A DNA stretch of 64,000 nucleotides from JBHYDC01 sp051861205 (lineage in GTDB: Bacteria; Pseudomonadota; Alphaproteobacteria; Rhizobiales; Pleomorphomonadaceae), in the NCBI GenBank assembly GCA_051861205.1, contig JBHYDC010000010.1, positions 62,001 to 126,000 of the forward strand. The letters are read 5' to 3'. Positions 32,212 through 41,175 of this stretch are shown in pieces. Position 1 is the first letter of the stretch; the number at the start of each line of letters is the position of its first letter. A program made the position numbers and the translations under genes. Under the pieces are notes generated by a model. The model was not told the DNA's origin, made no database searches, and worked only from the letters and a program-made list of their open reading frames with translations.

Positions 32212-32364
32212 TCAAAACCCCGGACGACGCTGACGGAACCGGCCGCGATCGATTTCACGCTGGCGCATTTCCAGATCGACCTGGCTCGCGCTCTCATTGA
32301 GATAGGCGCGCTCGCGATCGGCAGTGCTGGGGGCGGTGAACAGCTTCTTGAGATTACTAAACAT
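32212..32364 (-). CDS. Small DUF3563-type protein
   Basis: 50 residues, starting MFSNLKKLFTAPSTADRERA with GGAGG seven to eight bases before the ATG. The core ERAYLNESASQVDLEMRQREIDRG matches the DUF3563 pattern (YL-x-x-S...DLE-R-R-x-ID) found in short alpha- and betaproteobacterial proteins of unknown function. It ends at the base next to the mazG stop. A TTGACA lies about 40 bases upstream of the start but without an obvious -10 at the right distance. Confidence 0.75.
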   Translation of the reverse strand: MFSNLKKLFTAPSTADRERAYLNESASQVDLEMRQREIDRGRFRQRRPGF

Positions 32365-32651
32365 GGTGAGACCTCCAAATCGATCTTCTAGATTGTCAAA
32401 ATAGGAGGGCTTTCCGTGCGGCGGTAGGAAGAATGTTGCATCGCAGCAATGCCGAAAACGCATAGAGTGGTGTTATCTTGTTTAGTGATTCTTCTTTGCT
32501 GCATAGATCGTTCACCACCGCCTTAGATCCGATCGCGCGCTCCCGCCTACCGCAAGCCCCCGGCCTCCCACTCGCCTACGTCTTCCGCGTCGTCCCATGC
32601 GCCCCTCGTCAGGCGTATGCTTGCGCAGGCGCACATCAGGAGGAGGCACCC

Positions 32652-33050
32652 ATGCTGCGCAACAGCCCGATGACCACCATGCTCCCGGTCAGCGACATCG
32701 ACCGCGCCCGCCGCTTCTACGAAGCCACGCTCGGCCTCACCCCACTCGGCCTCAAGGCCGATGGACGGGTCGTCTATGGTGCCGGTTCAGGCGCGCTGCT
32801 CGCGCTTTTTCCCAAGCCCGATGCGGAGCCTTCCGAAAACACGGCCGTGAGTTTTCAAGTGGACGACATCACAGCCGAAGTCCGCGACCTGGAAAGCCGC
32901 GGCGTCGCCTTCGAAGACTACGACCTGCCGGGCCTTCATACGGTCGAGCACATCTGCGTCCTCGGCGCGGAAAAAGCCGCCTGGTTCAAAGACCCTGACG
33001 GCAACATCCTCTGCATCCATGAGGACCTAAACGGCCCAACAGCGCATTAG
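32652..33050 (+). CDS. VOC superfamily (glyoxalase/bleomycin-resistance-like) protein
   Basis: 132 residues, ATG preceded by AGGAGG. One vicinal-oxygen-chelate domain: TMLPVSDIDRARRFYEATLGL at the start, VSFQVDDITAEVRDLESRGVAFEDY in the middle and AAWFKDPDGNILCIHE at the end, the last carrying the usual metal-binding Glu. Substrate unknown. It faces pgm tail to tail with a 6-base gap and has no functional link to its neighbours. Confidence 0.85.
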   Translation: MLRNSPMTTMLPVSDIDRARRFYEATLGLTPLGLKADGRVVYGAGSGALLALFPKPDAEPSENTAVSFQVDDITAEVRDLESRGVAFEDYDLPGLHTVEHICVLGAEKAAWFKDPDGNILCIHEDLNGPTAH

Positions 33051-33056
33051 CATCCG

Positions 33057-34688
33057 TTACGTGATCACGTCCGGCCCGGTCCGCCCGGTGCGCTTGGCGA
33101 TTTCGGCCATCTCGTCCGCCGCGCGGATCAGCCCGGCAAGTGCGGCTTGCGCGTCCTCGCCGTGCTTGGCCGGGTCCGCCTCGTAGCGTTCGAGATAGAC
33201 CCGCAGCGTCGCCCCTTCCGTGCCGGTGCCGGAAAGGCGGAACACCACGCGCTCGCCGCTCTTGAAGAACACGCGAATGCCCTGCCCCGTCGTCACGGAC
33301 CCGTCCACAGGGTCTGTGTAGGCGAAATCATCCACGCTCGACACCTCAAGCCCCGCAAAGCTCTGGCCCGCAAAGCCCGCCGCGCCGGTTCGCAGTCGCC
33401 CCACCAGCGCCTCGGCCGCCGCCGCGTCCACCGCCTCATAATCATGGCGGGTGTAGAAGGTGCGGCCGAATTCCGCCCAATGCTTCACCTGAATATCGGC
33501 AAGGCTTTCGCCCCGCACCGCCAGAATATTGAGCCACAGGAGCACCGCCCACAGCCCATCCTTCTCGCGCACATGGTCGGAGCCCGTGCCCGCGCTTTCC
33601 TCGCCGCACAGCGTGATGCGCCCGGCGTCGAGCAGGTTGCCGAAGAACTTCCAGCCCGTCGGCGTTTCGAAGCACGGCAGCCCCAGCTTCGCCGCCACCC
33701 GGTCCAGCGCCTGGCTCGTCGGCATCGACCGCGCAACGCCCGCAAGGCCCCGCCGATAGCCCTTCGCCAGATGCGCGTTGGCCGCCAGCATCGCCAAACT
33801 GTCGGAGGGCGTCACCACGGCGCCGCGCCCGAGCACGATGTTCCGGTCGCCGTCCCCGTCGGAGGCCGCCCCAAAGTCCGGCCCGTTCGGGCTCGCCATC
33901 AGGTCGTAAAGGTCCTTGGCATAGATCGGATTCGGATCAGGGTGCCCGCCGCCGAAATCGGGCAGCGGCACCGCGTTCACCACCGTCCCCGCCGGCGCGC
34001 CGAGGATATCTTCCAGGATGCGCTTGGCATAAGGCCCCGTCGCCGCGTGCATCGCGTCGAAGCGCATCGTGAACCCGGCTTTGAACAGCGCGGCGATCTT
34101 GTCGAAGTCGAACAGCGCTTCCATCAGCGTCACGTAGTCGCCCACCGGGTCCACCACGTCCACCACCGTATCGCCGAACACGGAGGTGCCCACCCCGCCA
34201 AGCCCCAGATTGAGCGCGTCGGTGACCTTGTATTCCGTGATCGACTTGGTCCGCGCGAAGATTTCCGCCGTCACGCTCTCCGGCGCCGGCCCGCCGTTCG
34301 CCCCGTTGAACTTGATCCCGAAGTCGCCGTCCTCGCCGCCCGGATTGTGGCTCGCCGACAGGATGATCCCGCCGAACGCCCCCGCCTTGCGGATCGCGTT
34401 GGAGGCGGCCGGCGTGGAGTAAAGCCCGTTCCGGCCCACGATCAGCCGCGCCGCGCCATTCGCCACCGCCATCTTGATGATGATCTGGATGGCCGTATCG
34501 TTATAGAAGCGCCCGTCGCCGCCAATCACCAGCGTCTTGCCGGCCACCCCGCCCACGCCCTCGAAAATCGCCTGGACATAGTTCTCCAGATACCCCGGCT
34601 GCATGAAAACACGGGTTTTCTTGCGCAGCCCGGACGTGCCCGGCTTTTGACCCTCGATCGGTTTGGTGCTGATCGTCTTCGTGGTCAT
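33057..34688 (-). CDS. pgm: Phosphoglucomutase (alpha-D-glucose-phosphate specific)
   Basis: 543 residues. Phosphoserine S113 in GGIILSASHNPGGEDGDFGIK; metal loop AASDGDGDRNIV near 290; sugar-binding ETPTGWKFFGNL and CGEESAGTGSDHVREKDG. It interconverts glucose-6-phosphate and glucose-1-phosphate, supplying GlgC. It is the last gene of glgC-glgA-glgX-pgm, 5 bases after glgX. Length and motifs match Agrobacterium-type Pgm. Confidence 0.95.
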   Translation of the reverse strand: MTTKTISTKPIEGQKPGTSGLRKKTRVFMQPGYLENYVQAIFEGVGGVAGKTLVIGGDGRFYNDTAIQIIIKMAVANGAARLIVGRNGLYSTPAASNAIRKAGAFGGIILSASHNPGGEDGDFGIKFNGANGGPAPESVTAEIFARTKSITEYKVTDALNLGLGGVGTSVFGDTVVDVVDPVGDYVTLMEALFDFDKIAALFKAGFTMRFDAMHAATGPYAKRILEDILGAPAGTVVNAVPLPDFGGGHPDPNPIYAKDLYDLMASPNGPDFGAASDGDGDRNIVLGRGAVVTPSDSLAMLAANAHLAKGYRRGLAGVARSMPTSQALDRVAAKLGLPCFETPTGWKFFGNLLDAGRITLCGEESAGTGSDHVREKDGLWAVLLWLNILAVRGESLADIQVKHWAEFGRTFYTRHDYEAVDAAAAEALVGRLRTGAAGFAGQSFAGLEVSSVDDFAYTDPVDGSVTTGQGIRVFFKSGERVVFRLSGTGTEGATLRVYLERYEADPAKHGEDAQAALAGLIRAADEMAEIAKRTGRTGPDVIT

Positions 34689-34693
34689 ACGCC

Positions 34694-36886
34694 CTACTCC
34701 CCGCTTTTCGCTTTCGCCGGACTGTATTCTAAAGCTGCTTCAGAAAATGCAAACAGCGAGCGCCCGTCGAAATCAACCGATCGCCCCGGCGCGCGCGTGC
34801 TCATATCCACCGGCACGCCGGTCGTCGTTGTCGTCGTCAGCGTCGGCTGCCAGCCATGCCCCTCGCGCGCGGCCGGAAGCACGAACAGCGTCCGCCTTAC
34901 GTCCGCGTTCAAAAGCAGCAGCACCGCCCGCCCCTCGTCTTCCAAATGCGGCAGACTGGACCCGCGCAAGACGACGCCGAAGGTGCGCGTTTTGGGATTG
35001 TGCCAATCCGCCGCCACCGCCTCCTTGCCAGACGGCATCACCCAAGCCACGTCCAGCATGCCATCCGCATGGCGCTTCAGGGCGTGCAGGAACCGGCTCT
35101 GCCGCAGCACGGGATGGCTCCGCCGGAACGCCGTCAGGTGCGATACGAACGCCACGAGATCCGGGTCCGCTCCATCGCTCCAGTCCACCCAGCCCGTTGG
35201 ATTGTCCTGGCAATAGGCGTTGTTGTTGCCGCCCTGCCCGTTCCGAACCTCGTCGCCCCCGTTGATCATGGGCGTGCCCTGCGCCAAGATCAGCGACGCT
35301 ATCATGTTGCGCACCTGCTGGGCGCGCACGGCGATGATGCCGGCATCGCCGGTCGGGCCTTCCTCGCCGTAGTTTGCGGAATGGTTGTTCGAATGACCAT
35401 CCCGATTGTCTTCGAGGTTCGCCACGTTGTGCTTGCCCGAATAGGACACGAGATCGGCCAGCGTGAACCCGTCATGGGCCGTCACGAAATTCACCGAGGT
35501 CCAAGGCCGCCGTCCGCGCCGGTCGTAAAGATCGGCCGAGCCGAGCAGCCGCGCCGCAAGCTCCGGCGCCACCGCATCGTCGCCCCGCCAGAACCGGCGC
35601 ACGGAGTCGCGGAACCGGTCGTTCCACTCCCCCATCCCCGGCGGAAACCGGCCCACCTGATAGCCGCCGGGCCCGATGTCCCAAGGCTCCGCGATCAGCT
35701 TCACGCCCGCCAGCACCGGGTCCTGCCGCAGCGCCGTCAAAAACCGTCCGTCCGGATCGAACCCGCTGGGCTCGCGGCCAAGCGTGGTCGCCAGATCGAA
35801 GCGGAAGCCGTCCACGCCCAGCGCCGTCACCCAGTGGCGCAGCGAGTCGAGGATCATCTGCGTCACGCGCGGGTGCCCCGCGTTCAGCGTATTGCCCGTG
35901 CCGGTGTCGTTCAGATACCAGCGTGGCCGATCGGGGTTGAGTCTGTAGTATGTGGCGTTATCGAAGCCCCGGAAGGCCAGGGTCGGCCCGAACTGATCCA
36001 CCTCGCCCGTGTGATTGTAGACGACATCGAGGATCACCTCGATTCCCGCGGCATGGAACCGGTCCACCATCGCCCTGAACCGCTCGATGATGCCGAGGCC
36101 CCGCGTCGCCCGATCGAATCGCGGCTCCGGCGCGAAATAGGCGATTGGCGAGTATCCCCAATAGTTCGTCAGGCCCTTCCGGCTCAAAAAACTGTCATCA
36201 ATGAAGGCCTGTACCGGCAATAGCTCAACCGCCGTCACACCGAGCCGCACGAGATGGTCCAGGATCACCGGCGAAGCCAGCCCCTCGAATGTGCCGCGCA
36301 AATCCTCCGCAACGTCGCCGCGCCGCATCGTCAGCCCGCGCACATGCGCCTCGTAGATCACCGTGTCCGACCACGACCGGTTCGGGCGCGGCGCCGTGAA
36401 CGGATCGAGCGCCGGATCCACCACCAGCGCTTTGGGCACCACATGCGCGCTATCGCGGCTGTCGAAAGTGGAATCGTCCAGCGTATAGGGCTGATACCCC
36501 GCCATCACGTCAGAGGCCCGCAGCCGCCCCGTCAGCGCGCGCGCATAAGGGTCGATCAGCAGCTTATGCGGGTTGAACCGATGCCCTGCCTCCGGATCAT
36601 AGGGCCCATAAACGCGAAACCCGTAGGCCGCCCCCGGTTGCAGGCCGGGGATATAACCGTGGAACACCTCGTCGGTGTATTCCGGCAGCATGAAGCGCGC
36701 GTATTCATGCCCCGTCAGCGGCGCAAAGAGGCACACCTCAACGGCGGTCGCGTTGGCGGAAAACACGGCGAAATTCGTGCCGTCACCGTCGAAGTGAGCG
36801 CCGAGCGGGTATGCCTTGCCGGAGCGGATTTCATGCCGTTCCGTATGAGCACCCGGATCAAGCGACGGACCGGAGGAGATCGTCAT
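34694..36886 (-). CDS. glgX: Glycogen debranching enzyme GlgX (GH13 isoamylase type)
   Basis: 730 residues starting MTISSGPSLDPGAHTERHEI; this start overlaps the glgA end by 29 bases, and no later good start exists. The N-terminal carbohydrate-binding domain runs to about residue 160 (YPLGAHFDGDGTNFAVFSANA). The catalytic barrel has DVVYNHTGE, nucleophile Asp in DGFRFDLATTLG, acid Glu in LIAEPWDIGPGG and FVTAHDGFTLADLVSY. It removes alpha-1,6 branches from glycogen limit dextrins. No glgB or glgP lies in the window. Confidence 0.94.
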   Translation of the reverse strand: MTISSGPSLDPGAHTERHEIRSGKAYPLGAHFDGDGTNFAVFSANATAVEVCLFAPLTGHEYARFMLPEYTDEVFHGYIPGLQPGAAYGFRVYGPYDPEAGHRFNPHKLLIDPYARALTGRLRASDVMAGYQPYTLDDSTFDSRDSAHVVPKALVVDPALDPFTAPRPNRSWSDTVIYEAHVRGLTMRRGDVAEDLRGTFEGLASPVILDHLVRLGVTAVELLPVQAFIDDSFLSRKGLTNYWGYSPIAYFAPEPRFDRATRGLGIIERFRAMVDRFHAAGIEVILDVVYNHTGEVDQFGPTLAFRGFDNATYYRLNPDRPRWYLNDTGTGNTLNAGHPRVTQMILDSLRHWVTALGVDGFRFDLATTLGREPSGFDPDGRFLTALRQDPVLAGVKLIAEPWDIGPGGYQVGRFPPGMGEWNDRFRDSVRRFWRGDDAVAPELAARLLGSADLYDRRGRRPWTSVNFVTAHDGFTLADLVSYSGKHNVANLEDNRDGHSNNHSANYGEEGPTGDAGIIAVRAQQVRNMIASLILAQGTPMINGGDEVRNGQGGNNNAYCQDNPTGWVDWSDGADPDLVAFVSHLTAFRRSHPVLRQSRFLHALKRHADGMLDVAWVMPSGKEAVAADWHNPKTRTFGVVLRGSSLPHLEDEGRAVLLLLNADVRRTLFVLPAAREGHGWQPTLTTTTTTGVPVDMSTRAPGRSVDFDGRSLFAFSEAALEYSPAKAKSGE

Positions 36887-38306
36887 AAAGCGCCATATAC
36901 TCGGTTGCGGACGTTTCCCAGCCGACCGGATGGGCCATGGCCCTCGCCTGAATTTTCTTCCAGGTCTTGCGATCCGCGAATAAATCGAAAGTGCGCTCCA
37001 AGGCAAAGCCCAGAGCGTCCGCCGTCACGGGCGAAAACTGAATGCCGGTCGCCGCGCCCACCCTAATTGCCGCCTCATTCGCGTCGATCACGGTGTCGGC
37101 CAGCCCGCCCGTTCGCGCCACGATCGGCAGCGTACCGTAGCGCAAGCCATAAAGCTGCGTTAGTCCGCAAGGCTCGAACCGCGACGGGATTAGAATCGCA
37201 TCCGCCCCACCCTGGCAGAGGTGAGACAACGTCTCGTCATACCCGATCACGGTCGCCACGCGCCCGGCATAAACCTGCGCAGCCTCAAGGAAGGCGCGCT
37301 CCAGCCCCGGTTCACCCGCGCCCAGCAGCGCAAGCTGTCCGCCTCTGCGCACGATCGAGCCAAGATGCGGCAACAGAAGATCCAGCCCCTTCTGTCCTGT
37401 TAGCCGGCTTATCACCGTGAAAAGCAACGCATCTGGATCGGGCACGAGCCCGAGCCGCTGTTGCAGCACCTGCTTGGCGCGGGCCTTGCCCTGGATCTTC
37501 TTGGCCGAATAAGGCACCGGCAGTGCCGGATCCGTTTCCGGATCCCAAACCTCAGTATCGATCCCGTTGACGATCCCGTGCAGCACCGAGGCCCGCTCGC
37601 TCAGCACCCCGTTCATTCCCATGCCGAACTCCGGCGTGCGCAGTTCCCGCGCATAGGCCGGGCTCACCGTGGTGAGGCGGTCGGAAAACGTCAGCCCCGC
37701 CTTCAGGAAAGAGCACTGGCCGTAATACTCTAGCCCCGCGGGTGTGAAAAACCGCGCGGGCAGCCCAAGCTGTTCGAATTCATGTGCCCCGCACAGCCCC
37801 TGAAAAGCAATGTTGTGTACCGTGAAAACCGTGCGCGGCCCCTCGCCGCCGGCTGCGATATAGGCCGGCACCAGCCCCGCCTGCCAGTCGTGCGCATGCA
37901 CCAAATCCGGCCGCCAGCCATCCGCCAGCCCGAAGCGCGCCACCGCTGCCCCGATCGCCGAAAGCGCGGCGAACCGGCGCGTATTGTCCGGCCAGTCTTT
38001 CCCGTCGGGGCCCAGATAGGGGTTCCCCGGCCGGTCGTAGAGGTGCGGCGCATCAAGCGCCAAAACCTTCAGCCCGTCCGCCGTGCGCCCCGCGACCAAG
38101 CGCCCCGGTCCTCCGAAAAGATCGGGATAAATCGCCACTTCGGCAAAATCGTCCAGCCGGCCAAGCACGCCCGGATAGGCCGGAATCATCACGCGCACGT
38201 CGCTGCCAATGCCCTCGAGAGCCACCGGCAAGGCGCCAACCACATCCGCCAATCCCCCCGTTTTTACAAGGGGATAGCATTCCGAAGCCACAAAGAGGAT
38301 GCGCAA
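36858..38306 (-). CDS. glgA: Glycogen synthase
   Basis: 482 residues, GT5 family. The ADP-glucose-binding KTGGLADVVGALP is at 16-28; the C-terminal half carries the conserved EPCGLTQLYGLRYG acid motif and the GGLADTVID stretch. It extends alpha-1,4-glucan from ADP-glucose made by GlgC. Start MRILFVASECYPLV is standard. The 195-base space to glgC holds a mosaic palindromic repeat. Its 3' end overlaps glgX by 29 bases. Confidence 0.96.
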   Translation of the reverse strand: MRILFVASECYPLVKTGGLADVVGALPVALEGIGSDVRVMIPAYPGVLGRLDDFAEVAIYPDLFGGPGRLVAGRTADGLKVLALDAPHLYDRPGNPYLGPDGKDWPDNTRRFAALSAIGAAVARFGLADGWRPDLVHAHDWQAGLVPAYIAAGGEGPRTVFTVHNIAFQGLCGAHEFEQLGLPARFFTPAGLEYYGQCSFLKAGLTFSDRLTTVSPAYARELRTPEFGMGMNGVLSERASVLHGIVNGIDTEVWDPETDPALPVPYSAKKIQGKARAKQVLQQRLGLVPDPDALLFTVISRLTGQKGLDLLLPHLGSIVRRGGQLALLGAGEPGLERAFLEAAQVYAGRVATVIGYDETLSHLCQGGADAILIPSRFEPCGLTQLYGLRYGTLPIVARTGGLADTVIDANEAAIRVGAATGIQFSPVTADALGFALERTFDLFADRKTWKKIQARAMAHPVGWETSATEYMALYDDLLRSVA

Positions 38307-38324
38307 CGCCCCGAACTCCGTCTA

Positions 38325-38472
38325 GAGCATGATCCCAAAAAGTGAAAACCGGTTTTTGGAAAAGATCATGCTCAAGCAAATAGCCAGAGCGTCGATCTGA
38401 TGCAATCAGGTCGAATCTCGCTCTAGAGCGTTTCCCCGTCAAGTGGAAGCCGCTTGACGGATGAGGAAACGC
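38325..38472. repeat. Mosaic palindromic intergenic repeat of the Hyphomicrobiales type
   Basis: Three modules lie in a row. First, GAGCATGATC (38325-38334) pairs with GATCATGCTC (38364-38373), enclosing CCAAAAA and TTTTTGG. Second, a TCGATCTGATGCAATCAGGTCGA-like dyad lies at about 38392-38414. Third, GCGTTTCC (38428-38435) pairs with GGAAACGC (38465-38472), with inner GTCAAG/CTTGAC. Repeats of this kind are scattered between genes in Rhizobium relatives. Here it separates glgC from glgA, and an RNA copy would form two hairpins in the transcript. Confidence 0.85.
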
Positions 38473-38501
38473 GCTAAATTATTGAAATTAAAATATTTCC
38501 C

Positions 38502-39770
38502 TCAAACCGGGATCTTTTTGATCATGTCCTGAGTGATCAGACAGACGCCATTTTCGGTTCGGCGGAAACGACGGGCATCTTCTTCCGGGTCTTCGCCAAC
38601 CACAAGCCCCGCCGGGATAATCACGCCGCGATCGACCACGCATTTGCGAAGCCGCGCGCCGCGATGCACCTCCACATAGGGAAGCGCCACGCAGTGCTCC
38701 AATTCCGAGAAGGAATGCGCATGCACGCCGGTGAAAAGCAGCGACTTGTCCACCCGCGCTCCGGAGATGATGCAGGCGCCCGACACCAGCGAACTCGTCG
38801 CCGACCCGCGCCGGCCCTCTTCATCATGAACGAACTTGGCCGGCGGCACGATTTCCGCATAGGTCCAGATCGGCCAGCTCCGCTCATAAAGGTCAAGCGA
38901 CGGCACGAAGTCCGTCAGGTCGATGTTGGCTTCCCAAAACGCGTCGATCGTCCCCACGTCGCGCCAATACGGCTCTTCCTCCATAGACGACCGCACGCAG
39001 CTTTCGCTGAACCGATGCGCCACCGCCTTGCCACCCTTCACGATGGCGGGGATGATGTCCTTGCCGAAATCATGGCTGGAATTGGGGTCTTCCTGATCTT
39101 TGCGCAGCAGATCGAACAGGAACTTCGTCTCGAAGATGTAGATGCCCATCGAAGCCAGCGCCACGTCCGGCTTGCCGGGCATCGCCGGGGGATCGGCCGG
39201 CTTTTCCACGAAGTCTATGATCCGGTCGTTCGCATCCACATGCATCACACCGAAGCCCACCGCTTCCATCCGCGGCACCTCAATGCAGCCCACGGTCACA
39301 TCCGCGCCGGAGTTCACATGCTGCTCAAGCATGATCTCATAGTCTTGCTTGTAGATATGATCGCCGGCTAGCACGATAATGTAGTCTGGCGCATAAGATT
39401 CCACGATATCAATATTCTGCGTCACCGCGTCGGCGGTTCCCAGATACCACTTATCCTCCGCCACACGCTGCGACGCGGGTAGAATATCGAAGCTTTCGTT
39501 ACGTTCGGGGCGGAAGAAGTTCCAGCCGTTCTGCAAATGTCGGATCAGGCTGTGCGCCTTATACTGCGTCGCAACCGAAATGCGCCGAATGCCCGAATTC
39601 AGCGCGTTTGAAAGCGCGAAATCGATGATCCGGCTCTTGCCTCCGAAGTAGACGGCGGGTTTGGCACGCCGGTCAGTGAGTTCCTTCAGGCGGCTTCCGC
39701 GCCCTCCGGCCAGGACGAAGGCCATGGCATTGCGGGCCAGTCTCCGTTGACCTCGGCTTTCATCACGCAT
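38502..39770 (-). CDS. glgC: Glucose-1-phosphate adenylyltransferase
   Basis: 422 residues. Start MRDESRGQRRLARNAMAFVL is fixed by GGAGG seven bases upstream; an in-frame ATG six codons earlier lacks such a site. The nucleotide-binding loop VLAGGRGSRLKELTDRRAKPAVYFGGK, the catalytic GTADAVTQN and LAGDHIYKQDY and the VEKP substrate motif are present; a left-handed beta-helix forms the C-terminal 120 residues. It makes ADP-glucose, the committed step of glycogen synthesis, and is first in the glycogen cluster. Confidence 0.96.
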   Translation of the reverse strand: MRDESRGQRRLARNAMAFVLAGGRGSRLKELTDRRAKPAVYFGGKSRIIDFALSNALNSGIRRISVATQYKAHSLIRHLQNGWNFFRPERNESFDILPASQRVAEDKWYLGTADAVTQNIDIVESYAPDYIIVLAGDHIYKQDYEIMLEQHVNSGADVTVGCIEVPRMEAVGFGVMHVDANDRIIDFVEKPADPPAMPGKPDVALASMGIYIFETKFLFDLLRKDQEDPNSSHDFGKDIIPAIVKGGKAVAHRFSESCVRSSMEEEPYWRDVGTIDAFWEANIDLTDFVPSLDLYERSWPIWTYAEIVPPAKFVHDEEGRRGSATSSLVSGACIISGARVDKSLLFTGVHAHSFSELEHCVALPYVEVHRGARLRKCVVDRGVIIPAGLVVGEDPEEDARRFRRTENGVCLITQDMIKKIPV

Positions 39771-39960
39771 GACCAATCCTCCCGACATTTTCTTGGCGAT
39801 CGCACCCCCGCAAAGCACAGGCGAGACCATCATTTTGTAAAGATCGCACGAGGCGATTAACTTCACTATGCAGTCAGTATAACGGTTTGTCTCCCCCTCC
39901 GGTCCCGCCGCCCATTATTTTGCAGGCAACCGGCACGGGCGGCGCCCAGACATGACAAAA

Positions 39961-39997
39961 CCCTGTTATCCCGCCGCAAAATGCGAAAAAAACAGGG
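39961..39997 (-). terminator. Possible terminator of the L,D-transpeptidase gene
   Basis: CCCTGTT (39961-39967) and AACAGGG (39991-39997) form a 7-bp stem with a 23-base AT-rich loop. On the minus strand the second arm is followed by TTTTG. It lies 29 bases after the stop of the transpeptidase gene. The large loop makes it weak. Confidence 0.4.
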
Positions 39998-40025
39998 CCC
40001 TGCATCAAAATTTATCAGTCAAATC

Positions 40026-40730
40026 TCAGACGTATTCGCCGTCACCGAGAACATTCACCTCGGTTCCAATGGCAACGCGGCTGAAAAGATCGATCGCGTC
40101 TTGGTTGATCATGCGAATACATCCCGAAGATACGTTGCTGCCAACCGTCCAAGGCTCGTTCGTGCCGTGGATGCGGTAGAGCGTATCCTGGTTGCCCTGG
40201 TAGAGATAAAGCGCGCGGGCACCTAGCGGATTGTTCAGCCCGCCCGGCATGCCACTAGCCCATTTCGCGGCTTTCGGATCGCGCGCCTGCATTTCCACCG
40301 GCGGATGCCAACTCGGCCATTCTGACTTACGGCGGATTACGGCCTTGCCCGACCACGCGAACCCCTCGCGCCCCACGCCGATTCCATAGCGCATCGCCAA
40401 GTTTTCCGGCTGAACGTAATAAAGATACTTCTCCTGCGGATCGATGACGATGCTGCCAGGTGGCGTTTCCCCGAGGAACTGCACTTGCCGGCGGAAGTAA
40501 GCCGGCTGAATTTTCGTCAGATCGATGGCCGGAAGCGGAAACCGCTCCGCAGGATCCGGTCCATACATCGAGAGATACAAGGGATCCATGCGCGGATCCG
40601 TAAAGCGCGACACAGGCGATAATCCGCCTCCAACGCATGCCGACAGCGACAAGGGAAGAGCCGCAATCACGAACCTGCGGGTATACAGACTTGGCCGGTC
40701 GGCGTTCGGCCGGAATTGATCGTCCATCAT
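40026..40730 (-). CDS. L,D-transpeptidase lipoprotein (YkuD domain)
   Basis: 234 residues, ATG at 40730 preceded by GAAGG. The leader VIAALPLSLSACVGGG has a lipobox with lipidated Cys at about position 32. The YkuD domain occupies about 90-225 and contains catalytic H188 (RIHGTNEPW) and C204 (SSGCIRM). It crosslinks peptidoglycan 3-3 or anchors proteins to it, in the periplasm. It belongs to the ErfK/YbiS group, very common in Hyphomicrobiales. It is a single gene with its own probable terminator. Confidence 0.92.
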   Translation of the reverse strand: MMDDQFRPNADRPSLYTRRFVIAALPLSLSACVGGGLSPVSRFTDPRMDPLYLSMYGPDPAERFPLPAIDLTKIQPAYFRRQVQFLGETPPGSIVIDPQEKYLYYVQPENLAMRYGIGVGREGFAWSGKAVIRRKSEWPSWHPPVEMQARDPKAAKWASGMPGGLNNPLGARALYLYQGNQDTLYRIHGTNEPWTVGSNVSSGCIRMINQDAIDLFSRVAIGTEVNVLGDGEYV

Positions 40731-41175
40731 CAACCTTCTCATCAGGGCGGGCGACACGGTTACTTCGTGTCTAAAACTCGCCCACATTGAGATAAGTTCA
40801 GCTAACGAATGCTCAAAACGCCGTGAACCCTGGATTGCCCCCAATAGTGTTGCGTTCGAGTTACAGATTCAGCCCGCACCGCCCACGCTGACGCCCGCCA
40901 AATCGAACCCCCGTTACCCCGGCGTTCATAGCCGGCGCCGGTCTTTGCCCCAACTTCCCGCGCCACCAGCTTCTCGGCAGCAAATCCAGGTGCTCTTCCC
41001 AAAGGGCGAGCGCAGGCCCGTAACATTGTCGGTCATCCCGCCTGTTTCCAGCAGATTCAGCTTGAACCACATAGCCTACCGGAAAGCACGGATCGACATC
41101 GCTAACATGCTACACCACGCCTTGAAGGCAATCCGAGACGAGCACTCGCCCTTCTATGAAGAAAGCGCGCGGCCT
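40731..41175. other. 445-base gap without a supported gene
   Basis: Short open frames exist on both strands (for example 40861-41070 minus), but they have no ribosome-binding site or recognisable domain, and base use does not favour any of them. The promoter of the L,D-transpeptidase should lie at its left end. Just to the right the base composition becomes lower in G+C, at the border of the type I secretion locus. Confidence 0.6.

Noticed and set aside
33147..35216. 689-codon plus-strand frame opposite pgm and glgX
   Set aside because: Shadow of two well-identified enzymes; low-complexity Arg/His composition.
40861..41070. Short minus-strand frame in the gap beside the type I secretion locus, possible transposase remnant
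   Set aside because: Trp/Arg-rich residues resemble no element that I can name; no inverted repeats or target duplications are visible.
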